From Neolewinella lacunae (GTDB taxonomy: Bacteria; Bacteroidota; Bacteroidia; Chitinophagales; Saprospiraceae), in contig NZ_JACSIT010000135.1 in the NCBI RefSeq assembly GCF_014349155.1, positions 60,644 through 124,643 of the forward strand: 64,000 bases of DNA, read 5' to 3'. The translations under genes and the position numbers were made by a program. Below are positions 43,680 through 51,941 of this stretch, one piece after another; the stretch's first letter is position 1, and each line of letters opens with the position of its first letter. The notes beneath the pieces are model-generated. The model was not told the origin of the DNA and made no database searches. It worked only from the letters and a program-made list of their open reading frames with translations.

Positions 43680-46600
43680 ATGAAAGGATTCATTGCCTAT
43701 TTCGTCAAATACCCGGTTGCGGCCAACCTGCTGATGTTCGGCATCCTCATCCTGGGCGTAATCAGCCTCGGGCAGATGAAGGCGACCTTCTTTCCCGAGT
43801 CCCCCAGCCGCATCATCAACGTACAGTTGATCTACCCCGGTGCCAGCCCGGAGGAAGTGGAAGAGGGCATCATCAACAAAATCGAAGAGGGCCTCAAGGG
43901 CCTTACGGGCGTGGAGCGCTACACCAGCGTCAGCTCCGAAAACTCCGGCCGCATCACCGTCGAAGTCCTCAAGGGCTACGATACCGACCTGATTTTGCAG
44001 GATGTGAAAAACGAGGTAGACCGCATCAGCAGCTTCCCCGTGGGCATGGAGCCGCCCGTGATTTACAAGCAGGAGCAGCTGGGCCGGGCCATCACCTTCG
44101 CGCTGTCGGGGGATAACGTCAGCCTCGAAGCCCTCAAGGCCGCCGCCCGGCAGGTGGAAGATGACCTGCTGGCCATCGAAGGCCTCTCCAAGGTGGAGCT
44201 CTCCGGCTTCCCCGACGAAGAAATCGAAATCGCCTTCCGCGAAGCCGACTTGCAGACCTACCAACTGACCTTCCAGGAGGCGGCCGACGCCGTGCGGCGC
44301 ACCAACGTTGACATCACCGGCGGCACCGTCAAAGGAACGGAAGAAGAACTGCTGCTCCGCGCCCGCAACAAGGAATATTACGCCGATGGCCTGCGCGACA
44401 TCATCGTCAAAACCACCCCGGCCGGCGGCGTCGTCCGCCTCTCGCAGGTGGCGACGGTGCGCGACCGCTGGTCCGACCAACCCAACCGCGCCTACCTCGA
44501 TGGCAGCCCCTCGGTCAGCGTCTCCGTCCAGAATACCCTGGATGAAGACATGCTCTACATCACCGACCGCGTCAAGGAGTACCTCGAAGTATTCAACGCC
44601 GAAAACGCCAACATCCGGGCCTCGGTCATCAGCGACGCCAGCATTACGCTGCGGCAGCGCATCGATACCCTGATCCAGAACGGCTGGCAGGGCTTCCTCA
44701 TAGTCTGTGTGCTCCTGGCCGTGTTTCTCCACTGGCGCCTTGCCTTTTGGGTGGCCCTGTCCATCCCCATCAGTTTTGCCGGGATGTTCATCATCGCCAA
44801 CTTCCTCGGCATCACGCTCAACGTCATTTCCCTGTTCGGGATGATCCTGGTGATTGGCATCCTCGTTGACGACGGCATCGTGATCGGGGAAAACATCTTC
44901 AGCTACCACGAAAAAGGAGTGCCCCGCGTCAAGGCCGCCATCGACGGCACCAACAACGTCTTATCGGCCGTATTCGCGGCGGTGCTTACGACGATCATCG
45001 CCTTCTCCAGTTTCTTCTTCCTCGATGGATCTCTCGGCGATTTTTTCCTGGAAATGGCCATCGTCGTGATCTTCTCCCTGGCCTTCTCCCTGGTGGAGGG
45101 TGCCGTCATCCTGCCCACTCACGTGGCCCACAGCAAGGCCCTGGCCGCCGGGGCCGAGCCCAACTGGATCCAGCGGCGCTTCGATGCCCTGATGAACCTG
45201 ATGCGCGACCGCATGTACGTGCCCGTGCTCGACTGGACGGTGCGCCACAAATTCGTTACCCTGGCCTGCTGCCTGGCGCTGCTCTTCCTGAGTTTTGGCC
45301 TCGTGCAGGGCGGATTCGTCAAAACCACTTTCTTCCCCATCATTGAGGGCGATGACGTGGCCATCACGCTGCAACTGCCCGCGGGCACGCCGGAAAGCAA
45401 AACCAAGGAAGTCCTTGACCGCATCGTGCTGGCCGCCGAAAAAGTCAATCGCCGGATGAGCGACGAAACGTACAACGGCGAAAAAGAACTGGTGGAACGC
45501 ATCCAGACCACCGTGGGCCCCACCGCCTACCAGGGAAGCATCAATGTTGCCCTGATCCCCGGCGAAGAGCGGGAACCGATCACGCAACGCGAGGTCACCA
45601 ACGCCATCCGCGCCGCCGTGGGGCCGGTCGACGAAGCCGAGGTACTCTCCTTCGGCGGCGGTTCCTTCTTTGGTAAACCCGTCAGCGTCAGTCTCGTCGG
45701 CAGCAACATCGACGAACTCGAAGCGGCTACGGCCGACCTCAAAGCCGAGCTGGAACAGATGACGGAACTGACCGACGTAGTCGACAACAACCAGGAAGGG
45801 CTCCGGGAAATGAACATTTCGCTCAAGGAAAAAGCCCGTTACCTCGGCCTCGACCTCCAAGACATCGTCGGGCAAGTCCGTTCCGCCTTTTTCGGTACCG
45901 AGGCCCAGCGCCTGCAACGGGGCGAGGATGAAGTCCGCGTCTGGCTCCGCTACGGCGAAGACAGCCGCCGCAGCATCTATGACCTGCAAAATATGCGCAT
46001 CCGCCTGCCCGACGGCAGTGAGTACCCGCTCTCCGAGATTGCCGACCTGGAGCCCCAGCGCGGCGTCATCGCCATCAACCACGTCAATGGCAAACGCGAA
46101 GTGAAAATCGATGCCGACGTATCCGATAACTCGGTGTCCGTCACCGACGTCAACGGGAAAGTCCAGGGCGTCATCCTGCCCGCCGTGCTTGATCGCTACC
46201 CGGGCGTGAGTACCGTTACCGACGGGCAGGTTCGCAACCAACAGAAGACGGCGGCCTCGGCGGCCATCGTCGTACCCGTCGTCCTGGCCCTCATGTTTTT
46301 CGTGGTCGCCCTCACCTTCCGGTCCGTTCTTCAGGCCCTCATCCTCTTCCTCCTCATCCCCTTCGGATTCATCGGCGTGATCTGGGGGCACTGGCTGATG
46401 GATAAGCCCATCTCGCTCTTCTCCGCCCTTGGCGTCATTGCCCTGGTGGGGGTAATTGTTAACGACGGACTGGTCTTCATCGCCACCTACAACGACAATA
46501 TCCGCAACGGGATGACGATGATGGATGCGCTGCGGGATGCGGGTTACAGCCGCTTCCGGCCCATCCTGCTCACCACCGTGACTACTTTTGCGGGCCTCGC

Positions 46601-46874
46601 GCCGCTGCTGCTCAACAAGAGCCGGCAGGCCCAGTTCCTCATCCCCATGGCCATTTCGGTGGCCTTCGGGTTGCTGGCCACTACGCTGATCCTGCTCGTC
46701 CTGTTGCCCGCCCTGGTGGTCTTGCTCAACCGCTTCCGCTACTACCTGGCCCGCCTGACGAACTCCTCCATCGAGGAGTACCGCGAGGTGGAACCGGCGT
46801 ACAAGCAACTGAACTTCGAAAACGAAAACTACGGCAGCCCCGCCAGGGAAACGCCCCAGGAAATCGAACTTTAG
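43680..46874 (+). CDS. RND efflux pump permease (AcrB/HAE family)
   Basis: 1064 residues with the twofold-repeated RND design. The first helix is YPVAANLLMFGILILGVISL; porter-domain start FPESPSRIINVQLIYPGASP; helices 2-6 begin IQNGWQGFLIVCVLLAVF; and the helix-4 proton-relay region has Asp pairs in GILVDDGIVIGENIF. The second half mirrors it, with GVIVNDGLVFIATYNDNIRN and RFRPILLTTVTTFAGLAPLL. The pump exports drugs or other small molecules using the proton gradient. It runs directly into the deoxynucleotidase gene 5 bp later. Confidence 0.94.
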   Translation: MKGFIAYFVKYPVAANLLMFGILILGVISLGQMKATFFPESPSRIINVQLIYPGASPEEVEEGIINKIEEGLKGLTGVERYTSVSSENSGRITVEVLKGYDTDLILQDVKNEVDRISSFPVGMEPPVIYKQEQLGRAITFALSGDNVSLEALKAAARQVEDDLLAIEGLSKVELSGFPDEEIEIAFREADLQTYQLTFQEAADAVRRTNVDITGGTVKGTEEELLLRARNKEYYADGLRDIIVKTTPAGGVVRLSQVATVRDRWSDQPNRAYLDGSPSVSVSVQNTLDEDMLYITDRVKEYLEVFNAENANIRASVISDASITLRQRIDTLIQNGWQGFLIVCVLLAVFLHWRLAFWVALSIPISFAGMFIIANFLGITLNVISLFGMILVIGILVDDGIVIGENIFSYHEKGVPRVKAAIDGTNNVLSAVFAAVLTTIIAFSSFFFLDGSLGDFFLEMAIVVIFSLAFSLVEGAVILPTHVAHSKALAAGAEPNWIQRRFDALMNLMRDRMYVPVLDWTVRHKFVTLACCLALLFLSFGLVQGGFVKTTFFPIIEGDDVAITLQLPAGTPESKTKEVLDRIVLAAEKVNRRMSDETYNGEKELVERIQTTVGPTAYQGSINVALIPGEEREPITQREVTNAIRAAVGPVDEAEVLSFGGGSFFGKPVSVSLVGSNIDELEAATADLKAELEQMTELTDVVDNNQEGLREMNISLKEKARYLGLDLQDIVGQVRSAFFGTEAQRLQRGEDEVRVWLRYGEDSRRSIYDLQNMRIRLPDGSEYPLSEIADLEPQRGVIAINHVNGKREVKIDADVSDNSVSVTDVNGKVQGVILPAVLDRYPGVSTVTDGQVRNQQKTAASAAIVVPVVLALMFFVVALTFRSVLQALILFLLIPFGFIGVIWGHWLMDKPISLFSALGVIALVGVIVNDGLVFIATYNDNIRNGMTMMDALRDAGYSRFRPILLTTVTTFAGLAPLLLNKSRQAQFLIPMAISVAFGLLATTLILLVLLPALVVLLNRFRYYLARLTNSSIEEYREVEPAYKQLNFENENYGSPARETPQEIEL

Positions 46875-46879
46875 TCCTC

Positions 46880-47422
46880 ATGCCCCGCATCATCATTGAC
46901 ATGGACGAAGTGCTGGCCGATACTTACGTTAAGTTTATCGACCTGCACGAGCAACGCTTCGGCCGCCGCCCCAGCGCCGAAGAACTGCACGGCATCAAGG
47001 TCTACGACCTTCCCGAAGCCGCCGAACTGCGCAAAGCCATGTACGACCCGGGCTTTTTCCGCGACGTTGCCCTGTTCCCCGACGCCGCCGAGGTCGTCCG
47101 GGAACTCTACGACGCCCACGAAGTCTTCATCGTTACTACGGCCACCGAGTTCCGCTACAGCTTCATCGATAAGTACAACTGGCTGGAGGAGCACCTGCCC
47201 TTCATCCACCACACGCGCATCGTTTTTTGCGGCGATAAGCGCATCGTGCACGGTGATTACATGATTGACGACAAGGTGAGCAACCTGGCCGGGTTCAACG
47301 GCACCGGGCTGCTGTTCACTTCCTTCCACAACGTCCACGCCACGGGGTACCGGCGCGTAAACAACTGGCTGGAGGTCCGCGACTACTTCCGGGCCCTGGC
47401 CAACGGAGCGGAAACGGCATGA
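46880..47422 (+). CDS. 5'(3')-deoxyribonucleotidase family (HAD) phosphatase
   Basis: 180 residues. The HAD nucleophile motif is IIIDMDEVLADTYVKF, typical of the NT5C type (D-x-D-x3-AD), followed by VFIVTTAT (motif II) and GDYMIDDKVSNLAGF (motif IV). It probably removes phosphate from deoxyribonucleotides or related compounds. It lies between the RND pump and the GtrA gene with a 5-bp gap on one side and a 4-bp overlap (ATGA) on the other, so it is co-transcribed with the efflux genes although it has no obvious role in efflux. Confidence 0.85.
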   Translation: MPRIIIDMDEVLADTYVKFIDLHEQRFGRRPSAEELHGIKVYDLPEAAELRKAMYDPGFFRDVALFPDAAEVVRELYDAHEVFIVTTATEFRYSFIDKYNWLEEHLPFIHHTRIVFCGDKRIVHGDYMIDDKVSNLAGFNGTGLLFTSFHNVHATGYRRVNNWLEVRDYFRALANGAETA

Positions 47423-47889
47423 GGGAAAGGGCTTGGCACTTCGTGCGGGAAAAAATCCCCTTTGCCCTGACGGGGCTGGTGGCTACGGGCATCAACTACG
47501 GGCTCTATCTGGTGCTGGTAGACCGTTACCTGCCGCCCGGGCCGGCCACGGTGCTGGCGTATTCCAGTAGTGTGGTGCTCAATTTTTTTCTCCAGCGTTA
47601 CTTCGTTTTCCAGCTGCGGCGCTCGCTCTGGAGTGCCTTCGTGCTCAGCATGCTGGCCAGCGCGGTGGGCCTGCTCCTCGACTGGCTCATCGTCACCGGC
47701 CTCCACCGCTTCCCCCTGGTGGGCACCGAGGAATGGGCCATCAAACTGGTGGCGACGGGCGTCGTCTTTTTCTACAATTTCTACGCCAAGCGGCGCGTGT
47801 TCGAAGGGGCGCGGCCGCAGGTGCTCCCCCCCGACCCCCCGAAGGGGGGAGTTTGGACAAGGAGCAAGGAGGAGTCGGACCCCGGCTGA
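47419..47889 (+). CDS. GtrA-family membrane protein with repeat-derived C-terminus
   Basis: 156 residues with four membrane helices: FALTGLVATGINYGLYLVLV, ATVLAYSSSVVLNFFL, AFVLSMLASAVGLLLDWLIV and AIKLVATGVVFFYNFY. GtrA-like proteins are thought to flip lipid-linked sugars across the inner membrane. The natural domain ends near FYAKRRVFEG; the final 27 residues (GARPQVLPPDPPKGGVWTRS) are read from the 45-bp dispersed repeat at 47807-47851. The repeat therefore appears to have replaced or extended the original 3' end. Confidence 0.85.
   Translation: MRERAWHFVREKIPFALTGLVATGINYGLYLVLVDRYLPPGPATVLAYSSSVVLNFFLQRYFVFQLRRSLWSAFVLSMLASAVGLLLDWLIVTGLHRFPLVGTEEWAIKLVATGVVFFYNFYAKRRVFEGARPQVLPPDPPKGGVWTRSKEESDPG
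47807..47851 (+). repeat. dispersed repeat, 18-bp core plus GC-rich tail (copy 3)
   Basis: Identical over all 45 bases to 586-630. It overlaps the end of the GtrA gene and is read in frame. Confidence 0.92.
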
Positions 47890-47948
47890 TTTTGCCTGCC
47901 TGCCAACCCATTCTATTTTCAATCCCCAAGATTTACTACCCAACGACA

Positions 47949-49292
47949 ATGCGTACACTCCAACTTTGCTTTCTCATCCCGCTCCTTTGCACCTGCGTCA
48001 GCGCCCAGCAAAGCCTGAGCCTGAGCGACGCCATCCAGCTGGGGCTGGCCAACAACTACCAGATCCGGCTGGCCCAGGCCAATCTCGACGTGGCCCGCAA
48101 CGACGACAACTATGCGCTGACGGGCAAAATGCCCACCATCACCCTGGGCCTGAGCCCCGGCATCGGCTACCGGAGCAATAACAACCCGGCCAGCATCGTC
48201 GTCAGTTCCTCTACTTTTTCCTACAACGTAGCCCCGGCCGCTAACCTCAACTGGACGCTGTTCAACGGCGGACGAATCGAGATGACCAAAGACCGCCTGG
48301 CCACGCTGGCCGACCTCAGCGCCGGTCAACTCCAGATCCAGGTGGAAAACACCCTGGCCGCCGTTATCAATGCCTACTACAACGCCGTTGTCCAGCAGGA
48401 ACAGCTAGAGGTTCGCCAGCGCGTTCTGGGCCTGAGCCGTGACCGCATCACTTACCAGCAAATCCGCGCCGAATACGGCCAGGGCGGCACCTTTGAAGAG
48501 TTGCAGGCGCGGGATGCTTACCTGACCGACTCCACCAACCTGGTGGTGCAACAACTCAATCTCCAGTTGGCCATCCGCAACCTCCTCCAGGTGGTGGGTG
48601 AGGAAGACCTGAACCAGGAACTGACCCTGACAACGCCCTTGGACGAGGTGGCCGAAAACTACGATCGGGCGGGCTTGGAAAACCAGCTGCTGGCCACCAA
48701 CAGCCAACTGCGCACCCTGCGCGTCAACCAAGTGCTGGCCAGCCTTAATACCCGCCTGATTGCCGCCGAGCACAAACCCACCATTGGCCTCACCGCAGGC
48801 GTCAGCTACGATTACAGTTTAGCTACCGGAACGCAGACTTTCGTTTTTGGCGATGGCCCGCCCGACCCCCGCGACCTGCCCGGCATCGGTGCCACTACGC
48901 TCAACGGCCAGCTCGGCTTTACCGTTAACCACTTGCTCTTCGACGGAGGCGCGCGTAACGTCCGGACCCAATCCGCCAAGCTCCAGGAAATCACCGCCCG
49001 CCTCGACGTGGAGGCCACCAGCCAGCAACTCCGGGCCACCCTGCTCAATACCCTCGACCGCTACGAGAACCAGCGCGCCATCGTCGACCTCACCCGCCGC
49101 CTCATCGCTAACGCCGAACAAAACCTCAACATCAGCGAAGAACGCCTGAAAGGCGGCACCATCAACAGCTTCGACTACCGCGCCATCCAGCTCAACTACG
49201 TCAACGCCGAATTCCAGCTCCTCAACGCCCTGCTCAACCTCAAGAACACCGAGACCGAGCTGCTGCGTTTGACGGGGCAGATTGTGGATTGA
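47949..49292 (+). CDS. TolC-family outer-membrane efflux protein
   Basis: 447 residues with signal peptide (MRTLQLCFLIPLLCTCVSAQ). Two repeated helical halves are visible: LSLSDAIQLGLANNYQIRLA and ATLADLSAGQLQIQVENTLA, then TIGLTAGVSYDYS and LLFDGGARNVRTQSAKLQEI. The end has the typical LNALLNLKNTETELLRLTG. It provides the exit channel for the upstream RND pump. ATG 47949 starts the signal peptide. The nucleotidase and GtrA genes separate it from the pump, but all lie on the same strand. Confidence 0.92.
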   Translation: MRTLQLCFLIPLLCTCVSAQQSLSLSDAIQLGLANNYQIRLAQANLDVARNDDNYALTGKMPTITLGLSPGIGYRSNNNPASIVVSSSTFSYNVAPAANLNWTLFNGGRIEMTKDRLATLADLSAGQLQIQVENTLAAVINAYYNAVVQQEQLEVRQRVLGLSRDRITYQQIRAEYGQGGTFEELQARDAYLTDSTNLVVQQLNLQLAIRNLLQVVGEEDLNQELTLTTPLDEVAENYDRAGLENQLLATNSQLRTLRVNQVLASLNTRLIAAEHKPTIGLTAGVSYDYSLATGTQTFVFGDGPPDPRDLPGIGATTLNGQLGFTVNHLLFDGGARNVRTQSAKLQEITARLDVEATSQQLRATLLNTLDRYENQRAIVDLTRRLIANAEQNLNISEERLKGGTINSFDYRAIQLNYVNAEFQLLNALLNLKNTETELLRLTGQIVD

Positions 49293-49544
49293 GAAGGTTG
49301 ATTGCTGTGCGGCGAAGGGGCGTTTTGATAGACAATAGACGATTCTTGATATTTGATATTTGATTAGCTCCGCTGCTACTTCGTGGTTTGCTGCCGCACG
49401 GGGCAGTTCGGCCTACAACGCCTCGACCAGGGCACTTTCGGAGACTGTTCCTCTTAAGTGTGTCTATTGAACCATGAACTTCTGAACTATGAACTACTGA
49501 ACTACTGAACTATGAACTACAAAACCATCCCCCGCTAAAAATCA
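49293..49544. other. intergenic region with simple repeats
   Basis: 252 bp between tolC and the trp leader. A run of GAACTA-type short repeats (TGAACTACTGAACTACTGAA) occupies about 49470-49515; similar runs are at 15640-15710 and, reversed, at 56985-57010. No gene. Confidence 0.6.
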
Positions 49545-49577
49545 TTTGCACATGTCCCGCACGCGCCCTTACCTTCA
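49545..49577 (+). promoter_or_regulatory. promoter of the trp operon
   Basis: TTTG at 49545-49548 and TACCTTCA at 49570-49577, 21 bases apart, fit the Bacteroidota -33/-7 pair. The leader-peptide ATG follows four bases later, so the transcript may start at or next to it. The 18 bases CCTTACCTTCACGCCATG are identical to those before the PAP2 gene at 56852. Confidence 0.45.
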
Positions 49578-49581
49578 CGCC

Positions 49582-49644
49582 ATGCAAACGAATAACCTTA
49601 ACAACAACTGGTGGTGGCTGCAGCGTTCTCTCCGAGCGAGCTGA
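49582..49644 (+). CDS. trpL: trp operon leader peptide
   Basis: A 20-residue ORF, MQTNNLNNNWWWLQRSLRAS, with three consecutive Trp codons. It ends 32 bp before a strong terminator and lies just upstream of trpE. This is the classic arrangement for transcription attenuation: ribosomes stall at the Trp codons when charged tRNA-Trp is scarce, the terminator hairpin does not form, and trpE is read. The ORF is too short for routine gene finders. Confidence 0.88.
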   Translation: MQTNNLNNNWWWLQRSLRAS

Positions 49645-49676
49645 TGTGGCCTTGTTTGCGTAAAACAAAGAAAATG

Positions 49677-49710
49677 AAAGCCCGTCGGATTGCTCCGGCG
49701 GGCTTTTTTT
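49677..49710 (+). terminator. trp attenuator terminator
   Basis: AAAGCCCG-T-CGGA then TTGC then TCCG-G-CGGGCTTT, a 13-position stem with one G-T pair, followed by a run of seven T. Located between the leader peptide and trpE. Confidence 0.9.
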
Positions 49711-49750
49711 GTGCCCGCCCGGTGGCTTTTCTGACCCCAAACTCCTTACC

Positions 49751-51178
49751 GTGACTGTTTCTGCCGATCCTTCCACCCGTACCCACCTCCAGGTGCTGAC
49801 CCACCGGCTGACCGCCGACCAGCTCACCCCGGTGATGCTTTACCTGGCCCTGCGCGATGAATTCACTGACCCCGTCTTGCTGGAGTCCAACGAAGCGCGC
49901 GACAACGAACACTATTATTCCATCCTCGGCCTCGAAACGCTGGCCTCGTTCAGCGTCGATGCCGGCACCATTCACCGTCGGGTGCTGGGCCGGGCGCTGC
50001 CCGCAGAGCGGGTGACGGACGTCAATACCGTCTCCCAGGCGCTGCACGAATTCCTGGGCAGTTTCGCCTTGGATACCACGACGGCCGACCCCGTCAGCGG
50101 GCAGTTCAACGGCTTGATCGGGCACACCAATTTTGAAGGGGTACAGTACTTCGATACGCTGACCTTCGATAACGAACGGGTGTTGCGGGCTCCCGACCTC
50201 CGCTACCACCTCTACCGTTTCGTGCTCGTCTTTCACCACTATCGGGATGAGCTCATTATGCTGGAAAACCTGCCGGTGGGGGAAAGCTCCCGCATTGCCG
50301 AGGTCGAAGCGGCCATCAAGCGGGGTGGGGGAGTACACCCCTTCGCGCGCCGGGGCGAGGAAACTTCCAACCTCACCGACGAAGCTTTCCGGGAGCTCGT
50401 TGCTGCGGGGAAACACCACTGCCGGATCGGCGATGTTTTTCAGATCGTCTTCAGCCGGCAGTTCCAGCAGGGCTTCCGGGGGGATGAATTTCAGGTGTAC
50501 CGCGCCCTGCGGAGCATCAACCCTTCGCCCTACCTCTTTTACTTCGACTACGGCGACTACCGCATCATGGGCTCCAGTCCGGAAAGCCAGATGGTGATTG
50601 GCAATGGCACGGCCCGGCTGAACCCCATCGCCGGCACCTACCGCCGTACGGGGGATAAGCTCAAAGACGATGCCGCCGCCAAAGCCCTCCTGGCCGATCC
50701 CAAGGAGAACGCAGAGCACGTCATGCTCGTCGATCTGGCCCGCAACGACCTCAGCCGCCACACCAAAAACGTCCGGGTAACGAGCCTGCGGGAAGTCCAC
50801 TACTACAGCCACGTCATCCACCTGGTTTCTACCGTCGAAGGCGACCTCGAAAACGCTGCGCATACGGTACGGATCTTCGGCGATACTTTCCCCGCCGGCA
50901 CGCTCTCGGGCGCCCCGAAGTACAAGGCCATTGAACTCATCAACCAGTACGAAAACCAGCAGCGGGGTTTTTACGGCGGGGCCATCGGCTTCATCGACTT
51001 CCGGGGCGGCATGAACCAGGCCATCCTCATCCGCTCGTTCTTCAGCCAGGATAATGTCCTTTACTACCAGGCCGGTGCCGGCGTGGTTGCCGCCAGCGAC
51101 GAAGCCAGTGAATGCCAGGAAGTCTACAACAAACTCGGGGCCCTCACCAAAGCACTGGCGAAGGCCGAAACCTTCTGA
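49751..51178 (+). CDS. trpE: anthranilate synthase component I
   Basis: 475 residues. The chorismate-binding core is visible: GDVFQIVFSRQF, SPYLFYFDYGDYRIMGSSPE, IAGTYRRTGDKLKDDA, ENAEHVMLVDLARNDLSR, TFPAGTLSGAPKYKAIELIN and RGFYGGAIGFIDFRG. An N-terminal LLES-type element (DPVLLESNEARDN) is the tryptophan feedback site of TrpE. It makes anthranilate from chorismate with TrpG. The GTG at 49751 is chosen; longer frames start inside the attenuator. The next gene, trpG, is 60 bp downstream. Confidence 0.93.
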   Translation: MTVSADPSTRTHLQVLTHRLTADQLTPVMLYLALRDEFTDPVLLESNEARDNEHYYSILGLETLASFSVDAGTIHRRVLGRALPAERVTDVNTVSQALHEFLGSFALDTTTADPVSGQFNGLIGHTNFEGVQYFDTLTFDNERVLRAPDLRYHLYRFVLVFHHYRDELIMLENLPVGESSRIAEVEAAIKRGGGVHPFARRGEETSNLTDEAFRELVAAGKHHCRIGDVFQIVFSRQFQQGFRGDEFQVYRALRSINPSPYLFYFDYGDYRIMGSSPESQMVIGNGTARLNPIAGTYRRTGDKLKDDAAAKALLADPKENAEHVMLVDLARNDLSRHTKNVRVTSLREVHYYSHVIHLVSTVEGDLENAAHTVRIFGDTFPAGTLSGAPKYKAIELINQYENQQRGFYGGAIGFIDFRGGMNQAILIRSFFSQDNVLYYQAGAGVVAASDEASECQEVYNKLGALTKALAKAETF

Positions 51179-51238
51179 GCCACCAGTAGCCCTGGCGGAA
51201 TCGGTATTTAATTGTTACTCATCCAAAATTTTCTCAAA

Positions 51239-51841
51239 ATGAAAGTTCTTGTTCTCGATAATTACGACAGCTTCACGTACAACCTCGTCCAGTACATCGA
51301 GGAAGAGCTGGAATGTGAGATTGATGTATTCCGCAACGACGAAATCAGCCTGGACCGGGTGGGGGAGTACGACCTCATTGTTTTGTCTCCCGGCCCGGGC
51401 GTCCCGCGTGAAGCGGGCATCATGCCGGATTTGATCCGGCAGTACGCTGGCCAGAAGGCCATCCTGGGCGTCTGCCTGGGGCACCAGGCCATTGGCGAGG
51501 CCTTTGGGGGGACTTTGCACAACCTCGACCAGGTCTTGCACGGCATTGAAACGGAGATGCTGCGGACGAAAACGGACGATGTGCTCTTCGCCGGCGTTCC
51601 CGAAAAATTCAACGCCGGGCGTTACCACAGCTGGGTACTCGACCCGGCCACTTTACCCGCCGAACTTGAGGTTACGGCTACCGACGAAAGCGGGGGCATC
51701 ATGGCCGTCCAGCACCGCGCGTACCCGATCTTTGGCGTCCAGTTTCACCCCGAGAGCATCATGACGGCCCACGGCCGGCGGATGATCCGCAACGTGCTCC
51801 AGTACGTCCGCCAGCGGGTGGCGGAGCCCGCTGTGGTATAA
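51239..51841 (+). CDS. trpG: anthranilate synthase glutamine amidotransferase component II
   Basis: 200 residues, a class I glutamine amidotransferase: LVLDNYDSFTYNLVQYIEEE at the start, LSPGPGVP, nucleophile Cys in LGVCLGHQAIGEAFGG, and the His/Glu pair in FGVQFHPESIMT. It supplies ammonia to TrpE. The order trpE-trpG is normal for Bacteroidota, but trpD, trpC and trpF, which usually follow, are absent: the next gene is trpB, 100 bp on. Confidence 0.93.
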   Translation: MKVLVLDNYDSFTYNLVQYIEEELECEIDVFRNDEISLDRVGEYDLIVLSPGPGVPREAGIMPDLIRQYAGQKAILGVCLGHQAIGEAFGGTLHNLDQVLHGIETEMLRTKTDDVLFAGVPEKFNAGRYHSWVLDPATLPAELEVTATDESGGIMAVQHRAYPIFGVQFHPESIMTAHGRRMIRNVLQYVRQRVAEPAVV

Positions 51842-51941
51842 ACTTCCCGGCGGAACCTTCCCCGCCGACCGGGGTTTAGCTCCAGCCCCGGAGAAGCAAC
51901 TTTCCTACCTTTTCCAAACCACGCCACCCGGCGTTTTTACC

